Shown piece by piece: positions 8,882 to 17,785 of a stretch of 64,000 bases of DNA. This DNA comes from an uncultured Lachnospiraceae bacterium. Its GTDB lineage: Bacteria > Bacillota > Clostridia > Lachnospirales > Lachnospiraceae. How positions within the stretch are numbered: position 1 is the first letter of the stretch; the number at the start of each line of letters is the position of its first letter. The translations under genes and the position numbers were made by a program. Where the stretch lies: positions 189,300 through 253,299 of the forward strand of contig CAKRSV010000005.1 in the NCBI GenBank assembly GCA_934401915.1. Reading direction: 5' to 3'. The notes beneath the pieces are model-generated. The model saw only the letters and a program-made list of their open reading frames with translations. It did no database searches and had not been told where the DNA came from.

Positions 8882-9265
8882 CTACCTCTCCTGGAAGAAC
8901 TCGATCTCCTCGCCAAGAGGTCCTTTGCAAAAAGCGATCCGCGCCGGAAATGCAGGCTGCGACGCGATCTCAATGTCCTTCGGCTCTATGAACACCTCAT
9001 AACCTGCCGCTCTGACTGCCTGAACGCAGGCGTCCACATCTGCTGTCGCAAAAGCGAAGTGACGGATGGTTCCCTTGGGGAGCTGATCTTCCTCGCTCTG
9101 AAAAAGCTCGATCAGTCCGCTTCCTGTGTCGAACATGATCCCACCCTTCCATTCTCTTGCCGTCTCCAGTCCCAGGATTCTGCCGTAGAACGCAACTGCT
9201 CTGTCGTACTCCTCCTGCCCCTGGCATTTCATTGATACGTGGTGTATTCCCTTGATCAGACTCAT
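8882..9265 (-). CDS. VOC (glyoxalase/bleomycin resistance) family protein
   Basis: 127 residues, one VOC domain of two beta-alpha-beta-beta-beta modules. It opens IKGIHHVSMKCQ, with the first metal-ligand His of the family, then RAVAFYGRILGLE. The second module starts IRHFAFATADVDA and ends GPLGEEIEFFQE, whose Glu is a usual metal ligand. Such enzymes act as lyases, isomerases or dioxygenases on small substrates; the substrate is not visible. AAGGAGAAAATAT precedes the ATG. The stop lies only 26 bp from the IS target duplication, so the insertion just missed the gene. Confidence 0.85.
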   Translation of the reverse strand: MSLIKGIHHVSMKCQGQEEYDRAVAFYGRILGLETAREWKGGIMFDTGSGLIELFQSEEDQLPKGTIRHFAFATADVDACVQAVRAAGYEVFIEPKDIEIASQPAFPARIAFCKGPLGEEIEFFQER

Positions 9266-9357
9266 ATATTTTCTCCTTGGATGTTTTTTATTTATATCTT
9301 CTTCCCAGATCCGCTATCTGTCAAGGGAATTTCCCCGCTGCATCTGCCGCCTTCTTT

Positions 9358-11310
9358 CTACCTCACAATCTTATAATACGTCCTTGCCGTGATAAGGTAG
9401 CTGGCACCATAAAACACCAGGAAAACAGCTGTCACGCCCACGCCGATCCGGTAAATCTGCGCCGTGTCAAACAGATTCAGCGTATAGAGCAGATGAACCG
9501 TCATGTTCATGCTGCAGGCCGTGTGGAGGATAGCTGCCGCCACCGGCAGTCCAAACACCAGAAGGATCTGCCTGCGGATCGTCGAGCGGACGTCCTCGTC
9601 ACTCATCCCTACCTTCTTCATGATATGGAAGCTGTCCTGATCTTCAAAGCCTTCGGAAATCTGTTTGTAATACATGATCAGCACCACGCATACCGAGAAG
9701 AGCAGTCCAAAAAAGACGCCGATAAACAGAAGTCCTCCGTCCAACACGCGCATTTCTCCGGCATACTCTATGCTGTTTCTGTGATCGCGCTGCGTCGGGA
9801 TCTGCAAAAACGCTTCGTCGGTCTGCCGGATAAATAACGCGCGGTTTTCTTCTGTCCCCTCAAAATTTACGTGGATCGCACTGTACATCACTCCATCTGT
9901 CAGCGCGCTCACCGTCTCCTCATCCCGGAACACCAGATAATACGTCCGATCTGCCATGGCTTCCCCTTCTTTCCGGTCGATTGCCAGATTGGAGAGTTCT
10001 CTTTTGACATGAAAAGGCACGCCTTCAAAAAGAATATCTGTATAACCGAAATCTTTCCCGTTGGAATAAAGCAGAATCTCTCCTTCCTCCAGCGATTCCT
10101 TTTCTCCCTGCATCCGGTTGTAATCGTCCAGCGGAAGCATCCGCACATATTCTGTATCGGCCTGCTCTGCCTGCCCGTCATATCGCTCAAACGTGTTTTC
10201 CTCCAGCACCTCCTGCAGACTTCCATAGACATAGTCTACCGTTTCCGTGATCCGCACCTGATCCTGTTCTGCCAGTTCGCCCATCTTCGTCTCGAATGAA
10301 GCAAGCACCGCTCTGTCCGCTCCGTCAAAACTATAGCGGCAGTCATAGGGATTGTTGAAGCGGATCGCCTCATCCTCGCCCGCCCACAGGGAGATCGTGC
10401 AGATCAGCGTAATGATAACCATCGTGCTGAAAATACAGATGTTCACCAGACTGGCGGCGTTCTTTTTCATCCGATAAAGCATCCCGGCAATGCACACATA
10501 ATTATCTTTCCGGTAATAAAACGACTTGTTACGCTTCAACAGATTCAGCACAAAAATACTTCCGGAGGTAAACAGAAAATACGTTGCGGCAGCCACCAGG
10601 AGGATTGCCACAGGAAATTTCAAAAGGATAAAGGAATCCAGCTTGCAGGTAAATGTCATATAATACCCTGCTGCCAGAAAAAGCAGTCCGAACACCGTAT
10701 ACAATCCTAAGTGCTTCGGCACTTTTTCTCCCTTTCTGCCTTCCCGCAAAAGCTCCACCGGCTTTACGCGCGTCACCTGCCACAGGTTTGCAGCCAGATT
10801 CATCGCTGACACGATGGCAAAAAACACCGCCGTAGCCAAAAAGCTCCCCCTGCTCATCGTAAATTCCGTCTGCACCGGCAGCTGGCACACCCGCAGCAAA
10901 AAGGCAAAGATCAGCCTTCCAAATACCACGGCTGCCACCACCCCGGTTGCAATGGAAAACAGATAGGTCATCACCGTCTCCAGAAACATCATGATTGCCA
11001 CATGCTTCTTTTCCAGTCCAAGGATCGTGTATAACCCCAGTTCCTTTTTTCTGCGCCGGATCAGGAAGCTGTTTGTGTAAAACAGAAACGGAATCAGTAT
11101 AATCCCCAGCAGGACCTTCCCTGTTTCCAGCATCATGACCGCATATTTTGCATGCGGCACGTACTCCATGACCGGATTGTCTATGATACAGCCAAACACA
11201 AAGAATACCGCCACCGCGAAAGCCGTCGTGAGCAGGTACGGCGCGTAGACGATGCCATTCTTGCGGATTCCTGTCGCCGCCAGCCTGGGGATCAGTCGTA
11301 CTTTGTTCAT
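9358..11310 (-). CDS. bceB: BceB-type ABC permease (antimicrobial peptide detoxification)
   Basis: 650 residues, close to the usual length of BceB. Ten hydrophobic segments are arranged as an N-terminal group, FtsX-like domains, and one large extracellular domain of about 210 residues between about 310 and 525, the peptide-sensing part of BceB. It starts MNKVRLIPRLAATGIRKNG. Its ATG overlaps the stop of the ATPase gene in ATGA. With the ATPase it is expected to free lipid II-cycle targets from bacitracin-like or cationic peptides, and to relay flux to the nearby histidine kinase. Confidence 0.9.
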   Translation of the reverse strand: MNKVRLIPRLAATGIRKNGIVYAPYLLTTAFAVAVFFVFGCIIDNPVMEYVPHAKYAVMMLETGKVLLGIILIPFLFYTNSFLIRRRKKELGLYTILGLEKKHVAIMMFLETVMTYLFSIATGVVAAVVFGRLIFAFLLRVCQLPVQTEFTMSRGSFLATAVFFAIVSAMNLAANLWQVTRVKPVELLREGRKGEKVPKHLGLYTVFGLLFLAAGYYMTFTCKLDSFILLKFPVAILLVAAATYFLFTSGSIFVLNLLKRNKSFYYRKDNYVCIAGMLYRMKKNAASLVNICIFSTMVIITLICTISLWAGEDEAIRFNNPYDCRYSFDGADRAVLASFETKMGELAEQDQVRITETVDYVYGSLQEVLEENTFERYDGQAEQADTEYVRMLPLDDYNRMQGEKESLEEGEILLYSNGKDFGYTDILFEGVPFHVKRELSNLAIDRKEGEAMADRTYYLVFRDEETVSALTDGVMYSAIHVNFEGTEENRALFIRQTDEAFLQIPTQRDHRNSIEYAGEMRVLDGGLLFIGVFFGLLFSVCVVLIMYYKQISEGFEDQDSFHIMKKVGMSDEDVRSTIRRQILLVFGLPVAAAILHTACSMNMTVHLLYTLNLFDTAQIYRIGVGVTAVFLVFYGASYLITARTYYKIVR

Positions 11311-12074
11311 GCCTGATCCCTCCTCTCTGTCTGCAAAACGGTAAGCATATCGGAGATCTTGTGGTACATTTCCTCATCGCTGCTGCCGCCCCGGTATATC
11401 TGATGAAACAGATTTCCGTCTTTGATAAAGAGCACTCTCCCCGCGCACTTTGCCGCCTGGATGCTGTGCGTCACCATCAGGATCGTCTGCCCTTCCGCAT
11501 TGACCTCCGAAAGCAGTCTCAGCAGGCTCTCCGCTGCCTTGGAATCAAGCGCTCCCGTCGGCTCGTCGGCAAGGATCAGACGCGGTCTTGTGATAAGCGC
11601 CCTCGCTGCCGCCGCACGCTGCTTCTGTCCGCCGGATACTTCGTAGGGATACTTTTCAAGCAGCTCCTCGATCCCCAGCTTCTTTGCCAGCGGCGTCACG
11701 CGCTTTTCCATTTCCCCCGGCTCCACGCCTTGCAAAACCAGCGGGAGAAGGATATTGTCTTTCAGCGAAAAGGTGTCCAGCAGGTTAAAGTCCTGAAATA
11801 TGAATCCCAGCTTATCCCGTCTGAACGCGCTCAGCTCCTTTTGCCGGATTCCGGAAAATGGCTTCCCATCCAGACAGATTTCTCCCTTGGTCGGTTTGTC
11901 CAGGGACGCCAGCATATTGAGAAGCGTTGTCTTGCCTGAACCGGACTCTCCCATGATCGCCACGTACTCTCCCTCTTCCACAGAAAAGGATACGTCGTCG
12001 ATCGCCTGCACCTGTGTTCCTCCAAATCTTGTCGTATAAATTTTCTTTACATTTTTTGCCTCTAACAGAGCCAT
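11307..12074 (-). CDS. bceA: BceA-type ABC transporter ATPase
   Basis: 255 residues from the ATG at 12074. I prefer this start because GAGG lies about 8 nt before it; the ATG seven codons earlier has no ribosome site. The Walker A (GESGSGKTT), ABC signature (VSGGQKQR) and Walker B (LILADEPTGALD) are intact, and the Q-loop lies in FIFQDFNLLD. It belongs to the MacB/BceA branch, which powers a mechanotransmitting permease. Translation is coupled to the permease gene. Confidence 0.92.
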   Translation of the reverse strand: MALLEAKNVKKIYTTRFGGTQVQAIDDVSFSVEEGEYVAIMGESGSGKTTLLNMLASLDKPTKGEICLDGKPFSGIRQKELSAFRRDKLGFIFQDFNLLDTFSLKDNILLPLVLQGVEPGEMEKRVTPLAKKLGIEELLEKYPYEVSGGQKQRAAAARALITRPRLILADEPTGALDSKAAESLLRLLSEVNAEGQTILMVTHSIQAAKCAGRVLFIKDGNLFHQIYRGGSSDEEMYHKISDMLTVLQTERRDQA

Positions 12075-12131
12075 GTTCTTATCCTCATTTCGCATAATGT
12101 CTGACCGGTCTTTTTACTCTTACACTATAGC

Positions 12132-12171
12132 AAAAAAAGAAATGCAATGCCTTTATTGTGGCTTACATTTC
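12132..12171 (-). terminator. Intrinsic terminator after the bceS kinase gene
   Basis: On the minus strand GAAATG...GCC pairs with GGC...CATTTC (about 12 bp with one bulge and one G.T) around an 8-nt loop, followed by seven T (12138-12132). It separates bceRS from bceAB. An 8-bp palindrome GACCGGTC at 12103-12110 lies in the short leader of bceA and might be part of a response-regulator site. Confidence 0.8.
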
Positions 12172-12184
12172 CTTTTGAAACCTT

Positions 12185-13183
12185 TCATTTTTGTAAGGTA
12201 TGAGGCTCTTTTTCTTCTGCCGCAAATCCGATCCGGACCTGCGTGCCCTCGTTCACCTTCGAGGTCACGTTCAGCGAGATCCCCAGCTTGCGCGCGATCT
12301 GTCTGCACAGATACAGCCCGATTCCGGTGGAATGTTGATCCAGTCTGCCGTTAAAGCCGGTAAAGCCCCTGTCGAAGATTCTCGGCAGATCTTCTTCGCG
12401 GATTCCGATCCCTGTATCTGCTATCACCAGATTGCTCCCTGTTTCCTTCTGTTCCAGATAAATATGTACGCCGCCCTGCGCTGTATATTTCACACTGTTG
12501 GAAATGACCTGCTGAAGAAGGATCTCCAGCCACTTCTGATCCGTCACCACAAGGAAGGAGAACTCTTCAAACTCCATGGACAGCCTTTTCTCGATAAAGG
12601 AAACCGAATACTTTCTGACCGCACTCTTCACGATGTCAGAAAGCTCATACTCTTTCAGCACCAGATCGCTGCCCTCCTCCTGCAAATGAAGATAATGGAG
12701 CGCCATCTGTGCATACTGTTCAATTTCGAATAGCTCCTGTTCCATCCTGCTGCGTTTTTCTCCGCCGGGCTGCGACTGGATCAGCAGCCGCATTGCCGCG
12801 ATCGGCGTCTTGATCTGGTGGATCCACATACGGTAATATCCGTTCGTCTCCTGTTCGCGCCTTTGCTTCTCCTGCAGCGCCTGTTCTCGCTGGTCGCGAA
12901 AGAAGCTGACTGCGGTCTGGTATTCCCGCTCCAGTCCGCTATCCGGCTCAGGCATCCGCTCCATGGCCTCTTCGTTGCCATCGCTGGCGCAGACGTCCCG
13001 GATATGCCGCTTTTTCCTGCTGTTCCTGTAAAGGCGCGCCAGAAAGAAGATCCCATAGAAAAAGGAAGCGATCTCCAGTCCATAGACCACCGTCTGCAAA
13101 GAACCCTGATACGTCCATACCACCAGAAGAAGGATCAACGCATACAGGATAAATTCAAGAAACCGAAATACCTCTTTTTTCAT
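12185..13183 (-). CDS. bceS: BceS-type intramembrane-sensing histidine kinase
   Basis: 332 residues. Two N-terminal transmembrane helices (about 8-25 and 32-50) are separated by only a few residues, so there is no extracellular sensor, as in BceS kinases that sense through the ABC transporter. The phosphoacceptor His122 lies in IHQIKTPIAAMRLL. The N-box (QVISNSVKYT), G1 (IADTGIGI) and G2 (STGIGLYLCR) follow. Its start overlaps the regulator stop in ATGA. Confidence 0.92.
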   Translation of the reverse strand: MKKEVFRFLEFILYALILLLVVWTYQGSLQTVVYGLEIASFFYGIFFLARLYRNSRKKRHIRDVCASDGNEEAMERMPEPDSGLEREYQTAVSFFRDQREQALQEKQRREQETNGYYRMWIHQIKTPIAAMRLLIQSQPGGEKRSRMEQELFEIEQYAQMALHYLHLQEEGSDLVLKEYELSDIVKSAVRKYSVSFIEKRLSMEFEEFSFLVVTDQKWLEILLQQVISNSVKYTAQGGVHIYLEQKETGSNLVIADTGIGIREEDLPRIFDRGFTGFNGRLDQHSTGIGLYLCRQIARKLGISLNVTSKVNEGTQVRIGFAAEEKEPHTLQK

Positions 13184-13854
13184 GTAAGCTGATATCCAAG
13201 CCCTTTCTTCGTCGTGATAAACTGCTCCAGTCCTTTTTCCTGCAGCTTCTTCCTGAGCCGCGCCATATTGACCGCCAGGGTATTGTCATCCACAAAGCAG
13301 TCTCCGTCCCAGAGATGCTTCATGATCTCTTCCCTGCTGACGGTTTCGTCCCGGTGCTCAAACAGGATCTGCAGGATCCGGAATTCGTTCTTGGTCAGTT
13401 CCACCTTTTCTCCGTTTACCTCCAGCGAAGTGTCGGACAGGTTCAATATCACGCCCCGATGCTCCAGCAGGCTGGTCTGCCCCGCAAACGCGTAGGCACG
13501 GCGCAGCATCGCCTGTACCTTCGCCGAGAGCACGCTGAAATCAAAGGGCTTTGCGATGAAATCATCGCCTCCCATATTCATAGCCATCACGATATTCATA
13601 TTTTCACTGGCAGAGGACAAAAAGATCACCGGCACTTTGGATACCTTTCGGATCTCACTGCACCAGTAATAGCCGTTGTAAAACGGCAGGGAAATATCCA
13701 TCAGCACCAGATGCGGCATGCACTGTGCAAATTCCTTCATCACCTGGCTCAGATCCTGCACAATGCTCGTCTGCATCCCCCAGCCTTCCAGATTCGCCGC
13801 TATCTCCTGCGCGATAACCGCATCGTCCTCTACGATCATTATCTTATAAATCAT
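13180..13854 (-). CDS. bceR: BceR-type OmpR-family response regulator
   Basis: 224 residues. The receiver domain has the acidic pair in VEDDA, phospho-acceptor Asp53 (LVLMDISLP) and the switch Lys in IAKPFDF. The C-terminal winged helix ends TTKKGLGYQL. It would be phosphorylated by the coupled kinase and activate the bceAB promoter. It is the first gene of the bceRS pair. Confidence 0.93.
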   Translation of the reverse strand: MIYKIMIVEDDAVIAQEIAANLEGWGMQTSIVQDLSQVMKEFAQCMPHLVLMDISLPFYNGYYWCSEIRKVSKVPVIFLSSASENMNIVMAMNMGGDDFIAKPFDFSVLSAKVQAMLRRAYAFAGQTSLLEHRGVILNLSDTSLEVNGEKVELTKNEFRILQILFEHRDETVSREEIMKHLWDGDCFVDDNTLAVNMARLRKKLQEKGLEQFITTKKGLGYQLT

Positions 13855-13941
13855 CTGTGCTTTTCCTCATACGTTCAATTCATGTATCAGCTTTATCCTA
13901 CCATAGAATCCCGTCGTATTCTATCCCCGGCACACAGTCTT

Positions 13942-15138
13942 TTATCTTTCCCTTCTCGCATCCCTCTTTGTAAAATGCTCTTTGGCGAACTCCATGTCCT
14001 GCACGAACTCCGCCGTTCCGATATATTTTCCGCCGCGGTCCCGGACTGCCATATAGCGCACCAGCATCGTCCTTCCGTTCTTGTCCATCCAGATCGGCAC
14101 CTCGTCCATGGTGCCTGCGCGGAACTCCTCGATGATCCTGCGCACCTTCTGTCCGATCCTGGGCGGATGGCAGGAAAAGACCTCCCGGTCGATCGCCATC
14201 GTCGGCCGTTTGAAAACCTTGGGGCCTTCGTTGAAATAGCGGTTCACGTTCTGCTCGTCCACAAAGGTGATCTCTATCGGCACGGTGTTGAGCAGATGTT
14301 CCAGCTGGTCGAGCGTCAGATGACCTCCCACCAGCACCACCTCATTTTCCTGTGCTGCTCGCCCTCTCTCATTCTTCCTGGCTTCGCCGATCTCCCACCG
14401 CTTGGGTTCTACTCCAAGACAGGTTGCATAGTCTTTGGCGTCCTGATAGATTCCTGCCCACTCTTCCTGTGTAAAATGGACGGCGCAGTTGGGAAACAGG
14501 ATGTTGTTTTCCTTGTAGATCATATCCTCTGCCCGCTGCAGGACAGCCTCGAAGCGTTCAAACCACTTCTGATCCTGCTCCCATGTCCTTGACAGGCTGT
14601 TCAGCTCATCCCGGATCTCATCGTCCACAGACCACATCACATCCGAAGGACCGGAAATCCCATAGCGCACATTCAGTACCGGATACAGGAGATCCCCCTT
14701 TTTCGCATAGTGAATGGCGAGCTCGCGCAGCCTTCCAAGCAGCTTTTCGTCCACCTTGCCGATCCGGGAAGCCTCCTTTGCCTCGTGGAGCAGACGCTCT
14801 AACGCTTCGTTTTCTCTGGCAAAGGTGTGAAGCGGATGTCCCGGAGTCGCCGTCAGTTCCTGTGTTCTCTGCGTTCTCTCTTCCCGCAGCTTCGCCGCGT
14901 CCACCTGTGCGCCGCTCTCTGCGATCTTTTCCCGGAAAAGGGCGGCATGAACATCGCACAGGCGCTGTACCTCCTCCAGCGGCGTTCCCTCCGTCAGCAT
15001 CTCCTGTTCTGCCTGCATGATCTCCGTCGGATCCACATCGCGGAAAGCCTCGGTAAAATCCGCCCGGACGCACTCCAGCTCTTCTCCCTCTCCCAGACGT
15101 TTCAAATAAGATTTTAACAGTTCTTTTCTCTCTTTCAC
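13942..15138 (-). CDS. DUF438 / hemerythrin-like / PAS domain protein
   Basis: 398 residues with three parts. The N-terminal DUF438 helical domain is about 1-90. A hemerythrin-like HHE domain at about 100-235 has spaced metal-ligand candidates (GHPLHTF, LAIHYAKKGDLLYP, IYKENNILFP). A C-terminal PAS-like domain is about 275-390 (IPIEITFVDEQNVNRYFN ... RTMLVRYMAVRDRGGKYIG). This combination is common in anaerobic Firmicutes and is thought to sense oxygen, nitric oxide or redox state through a diiron centre or haem. No partner gene is coupled to it. Confidence 0.85.
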   Translation of the reverse strand: MKERKELLKSYLKRLGEGEELECVRADFTEAFRDVDPTEIMQAEQEMLTEGTPLEEVQRLCDVHAALFREKIAESGAQVDAAKLREERTQRTQELTATPGHPLHTFARENEALERLLHEAKEASRIGKVDEKLLGRLRELAIHYAKKGDLLYPVLNVRYGISGPSDVMWSVDDEIRDELNSLSRTWEQDQKWFERFEAVLQRAEDMIYKENNILFPNCAVHFTQEEWAGIYQDAKDYATCLGVEPKRWEIGEARKNERGRAAQENEVVLVGGHLTLDQLEHLLNTVPIEITFVDEQNVNRYFNEGPKVFKRPTMAIDREVFSCHPPRIGQKVRRIIEEFRAGTMDEVPIWMDKNGRTMLVRYMAVRDRGGKYIGTAEFVQDMEFAKEHFTKRDARRER

Positions 15139-15287
15139 TTGCTCTGTCCTCTCTGTTTTTTCTTATTTGTTATTCTGTCTTTTCCGGCACGATAATATAC
15201 GCCTGTGAAAAATTTGTCCGCCCGGGATCGCTCTGTAAAAAACAGGTGTCCCTTTGCTTTTTCTCGCTTTTGTGTGCTGTACATCGG

Positions 15288-15316
15288 TTGAAGATTTTTT
15301 GCAGATTTGATAGAAT
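15288..15316 (+). promoter_or_regulatory. Promoter for the K+ channel gene
   Basis: TTGAAG (15288-15293), 17-nt spacer, TAGAAT (15311-15316), about 42 bp before the ATG at 15359. Confidence 0.6.
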
Positions 15317-15358
15317 AGACTCGTTGCCTGAGGGCAGCCTGATTGTGGGGGATAAGAG

Positions 15359-16531
15359 ATGTATAAGACTAAGAAACGTGTTTTTGATATTATCCAGATT
15401 GGAAACCGGAAGGACTTCATCAGCAGCGCCTTTGACCTTTTTATCGTGATCGTCATCGTCCTGAATCTGTCTGTCACGCTGCTTCAGACCTTCGACGAGC
15501 TGGCTTCCTACGAGGGGATTCTGGATGTGCTGGAGCTTTTCACCATCATCATATTTACGGTCGAATATCTGCTCCGCATCTGGACTGCTGATCTGCTCTA
15601 CCCCGACAAGCCATACTGGAAGGCTGTGCTCGCCTTCGTGCTTTCGCTGTACGGCATCATCGACTTTCTGACCTTTTTCCCATATTATCTGCCCATCGTA
15701 TTCCCTATGGGCGCAGTTGCTTTCCGTATGTTCCGCGTCATCCGCATCTTCCGGCTTTTCCGGGTCAACGCGCAGTACGACGCGTTCAATGTCATCATCA
15801 ATGTATTAAACGACAAGAAAAACCAGCTCATCTCCTCGATTTGCCTGATCCTGATCTTCATGGTCGCCGCCTCACTGTGCATGTACAGTCTGGAGCACGA
15901 AGCCCAGCCGGAGCAGTTTGCAAACGCTTTCTCGGGCATCTGGTGGTCTGTCTCCACGCTGCTGACCGTCGGGTATGGCGACATCTACCCGGTGACGACG
16001 CTCGGCAAGATCATGGCGATCGTCATATCCTTTCTGGGCGTAGGCATGGTCGCGATCCCGACCGGTATCATTTCCGCCGGATTCGTCGAGCAGTACACCA
16101 AGCTGCGCATGATGGCTTTCCACTCCGAGGAGCATGAGCTGAAATTCGTCACCTCCGTCATCCCGCAGGGCCACTCCTGGTGCGGCAAGCGCGTGAAAGA
16201 AGTTCCTTTTCCACCGCAGATCATTCTGGTAACGATCATCCGTCAGGGCGAGGCGCTTGTGCCAAACGGCGATACCGTCATGCTTGAAAATGACACACTT
16301 GTCATCGGTGCAAAGCACTATCGCGGCGAGGAATATATCAATCTGAAAGAGATCATCATCAAGGAAGAGCACGAATGGATCGGCAAACAGATCAAAGATC
16401 TGGACATCTCCCGCCAGGAGCTGATCGTCATGATCCGCCGACGGAACCGGACGATCATTCCAAACGGCTCCACCTATGTCAAAGAGGGGGATGCAGTGAT
16501 CCTGTACTCCAAGGTAAAAGACGCGGATTAA
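15359..16531 (+). CDS. Voltage-gated-type potassium channel with C-terminal TrkA-C-like domains
   Basis: 390 residues. Six transmembrane segments lie in the first 235 residues. An S4-like helix at about 122-136 carries four regularly spaced arginines (FRMFRVIRIFRLFRV). The selectivity filter TVGYGD is at 203-208. The cytoplasmic part carries two RCK_C/TrkA_C-like modules beginning HSWCGKRVKEV and HEWIGKQIKDL, which usually bind a ligand that gates the pore. The Rossmann RCK_N part is absent, as in many short bacterial Kv channels. The gene is monocistronic, between its own promoter and a terminator. Confidence 0.9.
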   Translation: MYKTKKRVFDIIQIGNRKDFISSAFDLFIVIVIVLNLSVTLLQTFDELASYEGILDVLELFTIIIFTVEYLLRIWTADLLYPDKPYWKAVLAFVLSLYGIIDFLTFFPYYLPIVFPMGAVAFRMFRVIRIFRLFRVNAQYDAFNVIINVLNDKKNQLISSICLILIFMVAASLCMYSLEHEAQPEQFANAFSGIWWSVSTLLTVGYGDIYPVTTLGKIMAIVISFLGVGMVAIPTGIISAGFVEQYTKLRMMAFHSEEHELKFVTSVIPQGHSWCGKRVKEVPFPPQIILVTIIRQGEALVPNGDTVMLENDTLVIGAKHYRGEEYINLKEIIIKEEHEWIGKQIKDLDISRQELIVMIRRRNRTIIPNGSTYVKEGDAVILYSKVKDAD

Positions 16532-16544
16532 CGCGTCTTTTTTG
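16516..16544 (+). terminator. Terminator overlapping the end of the K+ channel gene
   Basis: AAAAGACGCG (16516-16525) pairs with CGCGTCTTTT (16532-16541), with a 6-nt loop and further T. The 5' arm lies in the last codons and the stop codon lies in the loop. Confidence 0.88.
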
Positions 16545-16590
16545 CCTCCGGGAATCTGCCGAGAAACAGGGCTTTCACCCTTATCAGCAC

Positions 16591-17052
16591 CTACAACATC
16601 TTTTTCTGTTTATAGCACTCAAAAATATAATTCGGATTTTCGTAATAAACACTGCTATTATAATCATCGATCATCGGACTGATAAATGAATTGTAAACCT
16701 CGATCAGGGCATCTATGACGTCTATCTGTTCATCGGCAGCAACCATTTTGATCAAACGTCTATACACTTTTCCTATATCCCAATGCGATGGAACCGAATA
16801 TCCACAATTCGCCACATTATCAAATTTACCAGGTTTGATGTCGGCTGTTTCAATAAAGTCATCGCTCACGCTGTCTATATTGTCGCAATGGTAGACATCG
16901 GCAAGGCTATAAATCTTACGAATATTGTCTTTTCCTAAGCGATTCACTACATCAGCACGTACATTTTTTGTCTTTCGGGAAATATAATCGATCAATCCAC
17001 ATGTAAAGAAAAGCGCATTATCTTTCTGTGATTCTCTTCCCTGTCCAACCAT
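16591..17052 (-). CDS. Partner protein of the DUF3990 gene, unknown function
   Basis: 153 residues, soluble, with a helical look and a Cys/His/Tyr-rich end; no family is firmly recognised. Its ATG shares one base with the stop of the upstream DUF3990 gene (TAATG), and GAGGAGG of that gene supplies the ribosome site, so production is tightly coupled. Small DUF3791-like or unnamed proteins often accompany DUF3990 in Firmicutes. Immunity or antitoxin function is an inference from this pairing only. Confidence 0.6.
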   Translation of the reverse strand: MVGQGRESQKDNALFFTCGLIDYISRKTKNVRADVVNRLGKDNIRKIYSLADVYHCDNIDSVSDDFIETADIKPGKFDNVANCGYSVPSHWDIGKVYRRLIKMVAADEQIDVIDALIEVYNSFISPMIDDYNSSVYYENPNYIFECYKQKKML

Positions 17053-17513
17053 TACCGTACCTCCTCAAATCCTCTATAAGTCAAACACTTCAGTGCCTCA
17101 TCCGTGCAAAAGACAATTTGATGCGTCGGATATTTGAACTTTGCCAAAACCCAGAACTGCTCTCTCGTGATTGTGCCATCTATGTAATCCGACACATATG
17201 AATAGATCTGATCATCTGCCATAGCGCCAATCACGATATCATAATCATGCGGTTCCCCACTTCTGCAAGAAACAATAAAATCCAGCCATTCTTCCGTCAT
17301 TTCTTTAAATTCCAACGTTCTTAAACCAGATAAGAATCTGACATCATATATCGATACTATTTTCGTATCGTATCTTCTTGCCCATCTTTGAGCCTGTTCT
17401 TTAATAACCGTACAATAGAAGCCTGTCCCAAAATCTTTTGTATTTTTATTAACCCGTATCTCCGGCTTTTTAACTGCCTGGTATCCACCATGATACACTG
17501 TCATTAACGCCAT
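17052..17513 (-). CDS. DUF3990 (ADP-ribosyltransferase-fold) protein
   Basis: 153 residues from the ATG at 17513, chosen because GAGGGAAAAT precedes it; upstream in-frame codons have no ribosome site. MTVYHGGYQAVKKPEI, KDFGTGFYCTVIKEQAQRWA and, later, DYDIVIGAMADDQ are the hallmark blocks of DUF3990. Its YHG and GFY motifs resemble the H-Y-E type ADP-ribosyltransferase fold. The family is usually paired with a second small gene, as here. A toxin or modifier role is likely by analogy but unproven. Confidence 0.75.
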   Translation of the reverse strand: MALMTVYHGGYQAVKKPEIRVNKNTKDFGTGFYCTVIKEQAQRWARRYDTKIVSIYDVRFLSGLRTLEFKEMTEEWLDFIVSCRSGEPHDYDIVIGAMADDQIYSYVSDYIDGTITREQFWVLAKFKYPTHQIVFCTDEALKCLTYRGFEEVR

Positions 17514-17643
17514 ATTTTCCCTCCATGAACTGCATATAGTTATCTTTATCCCAAATATCGCTGCTTCAAACCAGTAAATAACTGCTGCGTTTTCATATGC
17601 GTCTTCCGATACCACTTTTAACTGACATATTTTACATAATATA

Positions 17644-17769
17644 TTAGCACATAATTCCCTCTGAATACAGCCTTCTTATCATTTCTTCCTCCTGCTCGGT
17701 TTCACCAATATTTCCGGTCAAGATGCCATTAGCAGGTTGCCTCCACGAGATGGACTCTTTGACTTCCAC
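17644..17769 (-). CDS. Possible short remnant frame, 41 codons
   Basis: Between the DUF3990 gene and the membrane gene a GTG-started frame encodes a protein-like peptide (ESISWRQPANGILTGN ... EEEMIRRLYSEGIMC). There is no ribosome site. It may be the 3' remnant of a lost gene. I do not recognise it. Confidence 0.2.
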   Translation of the reverse strand: MEVKESISWRQPANGILTGNIGETEQEEEMIRRLYSEGIMC

Positions 17770-17785
17770 TCAGAGATTCACACTG

